DNA of 8,913 bases from Lachnoclostridium sp. UBA6475 (GTDB taxonomy: Bacteria; Bacillota; Clostridia; Lachnospirales; Lachnospiraceae), in assembly GCA_002435545.1 (NCBI GenBank), contig DJNB01000226.1:7255-16167 (forward strand). The letters are read 5' to 3'. Made by a program: the position numbers and the translations under genes. This document shows, piece by piece, positions 5,305-8,913 of the stretch. The stretch's first letter is position 1, and every line of letters begins with the position of its first letter. The notes below the pieces were generated by a model that was not told the origin of the DNA, ran no database searches, and was given only the letters and a program-made list of their open reading frames with translations.

Positions 5305-6741
5305 ATGAATTCCGAGTACGAACAATATAAAATGGATGGACTTCACGAAGAATGTGGAGTATTTGGTATGTATGATCTGGATGGAGGGGATGTAGCTTCC
5401 TCTATCTATTATGGGTTATTTTCGTTACAGCATCGCGGGCAGGAGAGCTGTGGTATCGCCGTCAGTGATACCAATGGTCCGAAGCGCAAGGTCGATGTTC
5501 AAAAAGGAATGGGGCTTGTCAATGAAGTATTTGACGAAGAGAACTTGTCAAAATTGAAAGGAAATATTGGGGTAGGCCATGTGCGTTATTCGACAGCAGG
5601 CGCAAGCAACAGCCAGAATGTGCAGCCGCTTGTGCTGAACTATGTCAAAGGTACGCTCATGCTTGCTCACAATGGAAATCTGGTCAATGCACATAAACTG
5701 CGTGAAGAGATGGAATATACCGGTGCGATCTTCCATACAACGATCGACACCGAAGTGATCGCGTATCTGATCGCGCGGGAACGCCTGCATACGCCGACGG
5801 CAGAAGAGGCGGTAAAAAATGCGATGATGAAATTGCAGGGAGCGTATTCCTTGATCATTTCAAGTCCACGTAAACTGATCGGAGCAAGAGATCCTTATGG
5901 ATTCCGCCCATTGGTTATCGGAAAGCGTGACAACAGTTATATTCTGGCTTCGGAGACGTGTGCGTTGGATGCGGTTGACGCGGAATTTGTGCGGGATGTG
6001 AAACCGGGCGAGATCGTAATGCTTGATAAAGACGGAATCCAGTCGGATGAGACACTTTGTAACAAGCATTCGGCAAAATGTATCTTTGAATATATTTATT
6101 TTGCAAGACCGGACAGTTATTTCGATGGCGTCAGTGTCTACAACAGTAGAATAATGGCGGGAAAAATTCTGGCACAGATGCATCCGGCAGAAGCGGATAT
6201 CGTAGTCGGTGTACCGGAATCCGGAAACGTTGCTGCAATGGGGTTTGCGCTGCAGTCCGGAATCCCTTACGGAACGGCATTTATCAAAAACAGTTATGTC
6301 GGACGTACCTTTATCAAACCAAAGCAGTCCGCCAGAGAATCCAGTGTCAAGATTAAATTGAATGTATTAAAAGAAGTGGTCCGCGGCAAGCGTGTCGTCA
6401 TGGTCGATGATTCCATCGTGCGTGGTACGACAAGTGAGCGGATCGTCAGAATGTTAAAGAATGCCGGAGCCAAAGAGGTGCATGTGCGAATCAGCTCGCC
6501 GCCATTTTTGTTTCCGTGCTACTTTGGAACCGATGTGCCAAGCTGTGACCAGCTGATCGCACACAACAATACGGTGGAGCAGATCTGCGACATGATTGGT
6601 GCTGATTCCCTCGGTTATCTGGACGGAGAACGTCTGGACGAGCTGATCGAAGGGGATCACGGATACTGCGACGCCTGCTTTTCCGGAAACTATCCGGTGG
6701 AACCGCCGCAGGAAGACATTCGCGGTGAGTATGAACAATAG
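5305..6741 (+). CDS. purF: Amidophosphoribosyltransferase (glutamine PRPP amidotransferase)
   Basis: First committed step of purine synthesis: glutamine plus PRPP gives 5-phosphoribosylamine. The 478-residue protein has an N-terminal class II glutaminase domain with catalytic C17 directly after a 16-residue propeptide that should be removed to expose it. GHVRYSTAG (91-99), AHNGNL (121-126) and TTIDTEV (145-151) belong to the glutamine site. The C-terminal phosphoribosyltransferase domain has the PRPP loop VVMVDDSIVRGTT (364-376). C259, C405 and the pair C455/C458 (YCDAC) match the four ligands of the 4Fe-4S cluster in Bacillus PurF, so this is the oxygen-sensitive, cluster-bearing form. The ATG has AAAGGA 7 nt upstream. 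It follows purC by 15 nt and precedes purB by 71 nt. Confidence 0.98.
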   Translation: MNSEYEQYKMDGLHEECGVFGMYDLDGGDVASSIYYGLFSLQHRGQESCGIAVSDTNGPKRKVDVQKGMGLVNEVFDEENLSKLKGNIGVGHVRYSTAGASNSQNVQPLVLNYVKGTLMLAHNGNLVNAHKLREEMEYTGAIFHTTIDTEVIAYLIARERLHTPTAEEAVKNAMMKLQGAYSLIISSPRKLIGARDPYGFRPLVIGKRDNSYILASETCALDAVDAEFVRDVKPGEIVMLDKDGIQSDETLCNKHSAKCIFEYIYFARPDSYFDGVSVYNSRIMAGKILAQMHPAEADIVVGVPESGNVAAMGFALQSGIPYGTAFIKNSYVGRTFIKPKQSARESSVKIKLNVLKEVVRGKRVVMVDDSIVRGTTSERIVRMLKNAGAKEVHVRISSPPFLFPCYFGTDVPSCDQLIAHNNTVEQICDMIGADSLGYLDGERLDELIEGDHGYCDACFSGNYPVEPPQEDIRGEYEQ

Positions 6742-6746
6742 AGGTT

Positions 6747-6782
6747 ACGATTCCGGGCTTGTGTGTGAAAGAGCGGAATCGT
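6747..6782 (+). other. Stem-loop between purF and purB
   Basis: ACGATTCCG (6747-6755) pairs perfectly with CGGAATCGT (6774-6782) around an 18-nt loop, in which CTT/AAG can add three more pairs. No T-run follows (TAATAACATAAG), so it is not a normal terminator. It may stabilise or process the message or tune purB expression. Confidence 0.55.
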
Positions 6783-6812
6783 TAATAACATAAGTAAGAA
6801 AGGAACTATATT

Positions 6813-8267
6813 ATGAGCACAGACAGATATACAAGTCCGTTGTCCGAACGTTATTCCAGTAAGGAAATGCAGTACATTTTCTCACAGGATATGAAGTTTT
6901 CCACATGGAGAAAATTGTGGATTGCCCTGGCAGAGACGGAAAAAGAACTGGGACTGAAAGATGCCGATGGAAATCCGCGTATCACAGACGAACAGATTGA
7001 AGAATTGAAATCTCACATCTATGATATCAATTACGATGTGGCAAAAGCCCGTGAAAAGGAAGTCCGTCATGATGTAATGAGCCATGTGTATGCGTATGGA
7101 CAGCAGTGCCCGAAAGCAGCTGGGATCATTCACCTCGGTGCGACCTCCTGTTATGTCGGAGATAACACAGACGTTATCATTATGACAGAAGGATTGAAAC
7201 TTGTTAAAAAGAAACTGGTCAATGTCATTGACGAACTTTCGAAGTTCGCGATGAAGTATAAAGATCTTCCAACACTTGCATTTACGCATTTTCAGCCGGC
7301 ACAGCCGACGACCGTCGGAAAACGTGCGACACTCTGGATGCAGGAACTTGTGATGGATCTGGAAGATCTGGATCATGTACTTTCTCATATGAAACTTCTT
7401 GGTTCCAAGGGAACCACCGGAACACAGGCAAGTTTCCTTGAATTGTTTGAGGGCGACGAAGAGGCTTGTAAAAAGGCAGACAAAATGATCGCGGAAAAGA
7501 TGGGATTTGATGCCTGCTTCCCGGTATCCGGTCAGACCTATTCCCGTAAACTGGATACCCGCGTGTGCAATGTCCTTGCCGGAATTGCGGCGAGTGCTCA
7601 TAAGTTCTCGAATGATATCCGCCTTCTTCAGCATTTGAAAGAAGTAGAGGAGCCATTTGAAAAGAGCCAGATCGGTTCTTCCGCGATGGCATACAAGAGA
7701 AATCCGATGCGAAGTGAGCGTATCGCCTCTCTTTCCCGTTACGTGATGATCGATGTGCTGAATCCTGCCATCACTTCTGCCACACAGTGGTTTGAGAGAA
7801 CGCTGGATGATTCTGCCAATAAACGTCTGAGCGTAGCCGAAGCATTTTTGACAATTGACGGTGTGCTCGATCTTTACCTCAATGTCGTAGACGGCTTGGT
7901 TGTTTACGAAAAAGTAATTACCAAACGTCTGATGTCAGAACTTCCGTTTATGGCAACCGAAAACATTATGATGGATGCCGTAAAAGCCGGCGGAAACCGT
8001 CAGGAACTGCACGAGAAGATTCGTACGCTTTCGATGGAAGCAGGACGCAACGTCAAAGAGCGTGGATTGGAAAACAATCTGCTTGAACTGATCGCAGCAG
8101 ACGATGAATTCCCAATGACGTTAGAAGAACTGCAAAAGACAATGGATCCAAGCAAGTACGTAGGACGCGCGCCAAGCCAGGTGGTTGAATTTATGAACGA
8201 TGTGATCCAGCCGATTTTGGACGAAAATAAAGAACTGCTTGGTGTAAAAGCCGAGATTAATGTATAA
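6813..8267 (+). CDS. purB: Adenylosuccinate lyase
   Basis: Removes fumarate from SAICAR (giving AICAR) and from adenylosuccinate (giving AMP); cytosolic homotetramer of the fumarase/aspartase superfamily. The 484-residue protein has the superfamily signature GSSAMAYKRNPMRSE (288-302), the His-containing motifs RHDVMSH (85-91, H86) and THFQPAQPTT (158-167, H159), and GSKGTTGTQASF (197-208). The signature loop serine is S289. Length, motif spacing and KRNPMRSER resemble the longer eukaryote-like branch more than the roughly 430-residue Bacillus form. Position 293 is Ala where many relatives have Pro. The ATG is preceded by AAGAAAGGA. It is the last gene of the purine unit and is followed by a strong terminator. 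Confidence 0.97.
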   Translation: MSTDRYTSPLSERYSSKEMQYIFSQDMKFSTWRKLWIALAETEKELGLKDADGNPRITDEQIEELKSHIYDINYDVAKAREKEVRHDVMSHVYAYGQQCPKAAGIIHLGATSCYVGDNTDVIIMTEGLKLVKKKLVNVIDELSKFAMKYKDLPTLAFTHFQPAQPTTVGKRATLWMQELVMDLEDLDHVLSHMKLLGSKGTTGTQASFLELFEGDEEACKKADKMIAEKMGFDACFPVSGQTYSRKLDTRVCNVLAGIAASAHKFSNDIRLLQHLKEVEEPFEKSQIGSSAMAYKRNPMRSERIASLSRYVMIDVLNPAITSATQWFERTLDDSANKRLSVAEAFLTIDGVLDLYLNVVDGLVVYEKVITKRLMSELPFMATENIMMDAVKAGGNRQELHEKIRTLSMEAGRNVKERGLENNLLELIAADDEFPMTLEELQKTMDPSKYVGRAPSQVVEFMNDVIQPILDENKELLGVKAEINV

Positions 8268-8277
8268 GAATAAATAA

Positions 8278-8290
8278 CGCAGTCACTGCG
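8278..8290. repeat. 13-bp palindrome between purB and its terminator
   Basis: CGCAGT-C-ACTGCG is a perfect inverted repeat 10 nt after the purB stop. It may form a small stem ahead of the terminator. No T-run follows, and its function is unknown. Confidence 0.4.
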
Positions 8291-8295
8291 ACGAT

Positions 8296-8347
8296 AAAAG
8301 ACACCTTATATATTACTTTGATGAAGTAGTATACGAGGTGTCTTTTT
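8296..8347. terminator. Long bidirectional intrinsic terminator, purB/XRE gene
   Basis: AAAAGACACCT (8296-8306) pairs with AGGTGTCTTTT (8336-8346). The stem continues through TATATTACTT (8309-8318) with AAGTAGTATA (8324-8333) and a 5-nt TGATG loop. Only one A/C mismatch and two G-T wobbles interrupt about 23 pairs. T-rich tails on both strands let it serve purB and the convergent XRE gene ending at 8368. Confidence 0.92.
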
Positions 8348-8367
8348 CTATTTATACGCATGTTTTT

Positions 8368-8628
8368 TCAGTCTAATAAATCCGGTTCAAGCAGTTTATC
8401 AATTGGTACATTGAGAACCTGCGAAAAGGCTTTTAACTCAATATCCGTTACAAAACGCTCTCCGGATTCAATCCGCTGGATGGCATTTTTGTCGAGATCA
8501 ATGCCGTATAATTGAAGATGTTCGGCAAGCTGGCGCTGCGACATCCGGGGACATTTCTGTTTTCGCAAAAATGCTATCATATGACCGCTGATGTTATTTT
8601 TGCCGTCAGAGGCACGGTTTTTGTACAT
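8368..8628 (-). CDS. XRE-family helix-turn-helix transcriptional regulator
   Basis: An 86-residue single-domain DNA-binding protein. MSQRQLAEHL (29-38) forms the first two helices of the Cro/cI-type HTH. The segment at about 44-58, including KNAIQRIESGER, contains the recognition helix and the typical xxIxRIExGxR signature. DIELKAFSQVLNVPIDKLL completes the five-helix fold. There is no sensor or peptidase domain. The ATG at 8628 follows AAAGGAG with an 8-nt gap; longer in-frame starts lack a ribosome binding site. The gene is divergent from an exported-protein gene starting at 8844, and the 215-bp gap holds three similar palindromic boxes, so it is probably an autoregulated repressor of both. 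The ligand or signal is unknown. Confidence 0.9.
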   Translation of the reverse strand: MYKNRASDGKNNISGHMIAFLRKQKCPRMSQRQLAEHLQLYGIDLDKNAIQRIESGERFVTDIELKAFSQVLNVPIDKLLEPDLLD

Positions 8629-8675
8629 AATGTAACTCCTTTCAGAGGAAATAAAGTAAAAGGATGTTGTAAATA

Positions 8676-8696
8676 GTGACATTTACTAATGGTTAA
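8676..8696. promoter_or_regulatory. Operator-like box A (degenerate)
   Basis: This 21-bp element begins GTGACATTTACT and ends GGTTAA; it matches box C at 15 of 21 positions. It lies at the expected transcription start of the XRE gene, where bound protein would block initiation. Confidence 0.5.
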
Positions 8697-8725
8697 ATTA
8701 TATAGTAAATCAAAAATGATTTGAC
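8697..8725 (-). promoter_or_regulatory. Probable promoter of the XRE regulator gene
   Basis: A perfect TATAAT on the minus strand (8697-8702) lies about 70 nt upstream of the start codon. A weak -35 GTCAAA (8720-8725) sits 17 nt away and overlaps box B. Confidence 0.5.
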
Positions 8726-8741
8726 ATTTAGTACTTGTCAA
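8721..8741. promoter_or_regulatory. Operator-like box B, between the two promoters
   Basis: TTGACATTTAGT followed by ACTTGTCAA, with TTGACA/TGTCAA arms. It matches box C at 18 of 21 positions. It covers the -35 of the rightward promoter and the -35 area of the leftward one. Confidence 0.7.
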
Positions 8742-8763
8742 TAGTATACCCAAGTGATATAAT
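8735..8763 (+). promoter_or_regulatory. Sigma-A promoter of the exported-protein gene
   Basis: TTGTCA (8735-8740), 17-nt spacer, perfect TATAAT (8758-8763), with an extended TGA just upstream. Transcription should start near 8770, immediately before box C. Confidence 0.8.
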
Positions 8764-8771
8764 GTAATAAA

Positions 8772-8792
8772 TTGACATTTAGTGAATGTCAA
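8772..8792. promoter_or_regulatory. Operator-like box C, best palindrome
   Basis: TTGACATT (8772-8779) and AATGTCAA (8785-8792) are perfect 8-bp arms around TAGTG. It is placed at about +2 to +22 of the rightward transcript, a typical repressor position. Confidence 0.72.
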
Positions 8793-8843
8793 AAATGCGA
8801 TGAAAGATTATGATGTAAAAAGAGATAATGGAGGATGGAATCT

Positions 8844-8913
8844 ATGAAAAAACGAGTTATAGCAATTGGATTAACGCTGGCAATGTTGATCTCTTCCGGT
8901 ACAAATGTAAGTT
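8844..8913 (+). CDS. N-terminus of an exported protein (partial, runs off the window)
   Basis: Only 23 codons are present. The ATG has GGAGG (8830-8834) 9 nt upstream. The peptide begins MKKRVIAIGLTLAMLISSG: a positive start and a hydrophobic core, which is a classic signal peptide or membrane anchor; no lipobox cysteine is reached. It is driven by the extended -10 promoter at 8735-8763 and probably repressed at boxes B and C by the divergent XRE protein. Its function cannot be told from this fragment. Confidence 0.7.
   Translation, partial: MKKRVIAIGLTLAMLISSGTNVS

Noticed and set aside
6882..7634. 250-residue minus-strand frame inside purB
   Set aside because: Antisense shadow within a clearly recognised enzyme gene, with no ribosome binding site or family motif.
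8577..8792. 71-residue minus-strand frame across the XRE promoter region
   Set aside because: It runs through the operator boxes (which create its repeated TKCQ pattern), overlaps the real XRE gene and has no convincing ribosome binding site.
1..8913. CRISPR array, tRNA/rRNA gene, insertion sequence or prophage
   Set aside because: I saw no regularly spaced direct repeats at DNA level, no cloverleaf or rRNA sequence, and no transposase or integrase motif in any frame.

Overview
The window looks like chromosomal DNA of a gut-type Firmicute, most probably family Lachnospiraceae (class Clostridia). The evidence is moderate GC, strong AGGAGG-type ribosome binding sites, consensus sigma-A promoters, a PurF with the four Fe-S cysteines of the Bacillus/Clostridium type, and a small Cys/Gly-rich protein of the kind annotated in these bacteria as chorion class high-cysteine HCB protein 13. 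The genus cannot be resolved by reading alone.

Layout. (1) Positions 24-1284, minus strand: a two-gene signalling unit. A CheX/CheC-type phosphatase-domain protein with four N-terminal 29-residue repeats is followed by a single-domain CheY-like receiver. (2) Positions 1285-1483: a short divergent promoter region in which the two -10 elements overlap. (3) Positions 1484-2770, plus strand: chorismate synthase (aroC), then an unrecognised 40-residue acidic protein and a clear hairpin terminator at 2778-2809. (4) Positions 2824-3048, minus strand: the Cys/Gly-rich small protein. (5) Positions 3168-8267, plus strand: a lipoprotein with a degenerate glycoside hydrolase family 3 domain, then purC, purF and purB, closed by a very long hairpin terminator at 8296-8347. 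(6) Positions 8368-8843: a minus-strand XRE-type repressor and a regulatory region with three related 21-bp palindromic boxes around two divergent promoters. (7) Positions 8844-8913: the first 23 codons of an exported protein, cut off by the window end.

How the genes work together. PurF makes phosphoribosylamine at the first step of purine synthesis. PurC makes SAICAR. PurB cleaves SAICAR and also adenylosuccinate on the way to AMP. AroC makes chorismate, the branch point for aromatic amino acids and folate; it stands alone here without other aro genes. The CheX-like protein and the receiver are probably a phosphatase and its phosphorylated partner, but no histidine kinase or flagellar gene is visible.

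Most of the window is ordinary housekeeping. The parts that deserve a second look are the four-repeat CheX-like protein, whose repeats resemble the MshEN cyclic-di-GMP-binding motif; the GH3 lipoprotein that has lost its recognised catalytic residues; the three-box operator region at the right edge; and the small 40-residue protein.
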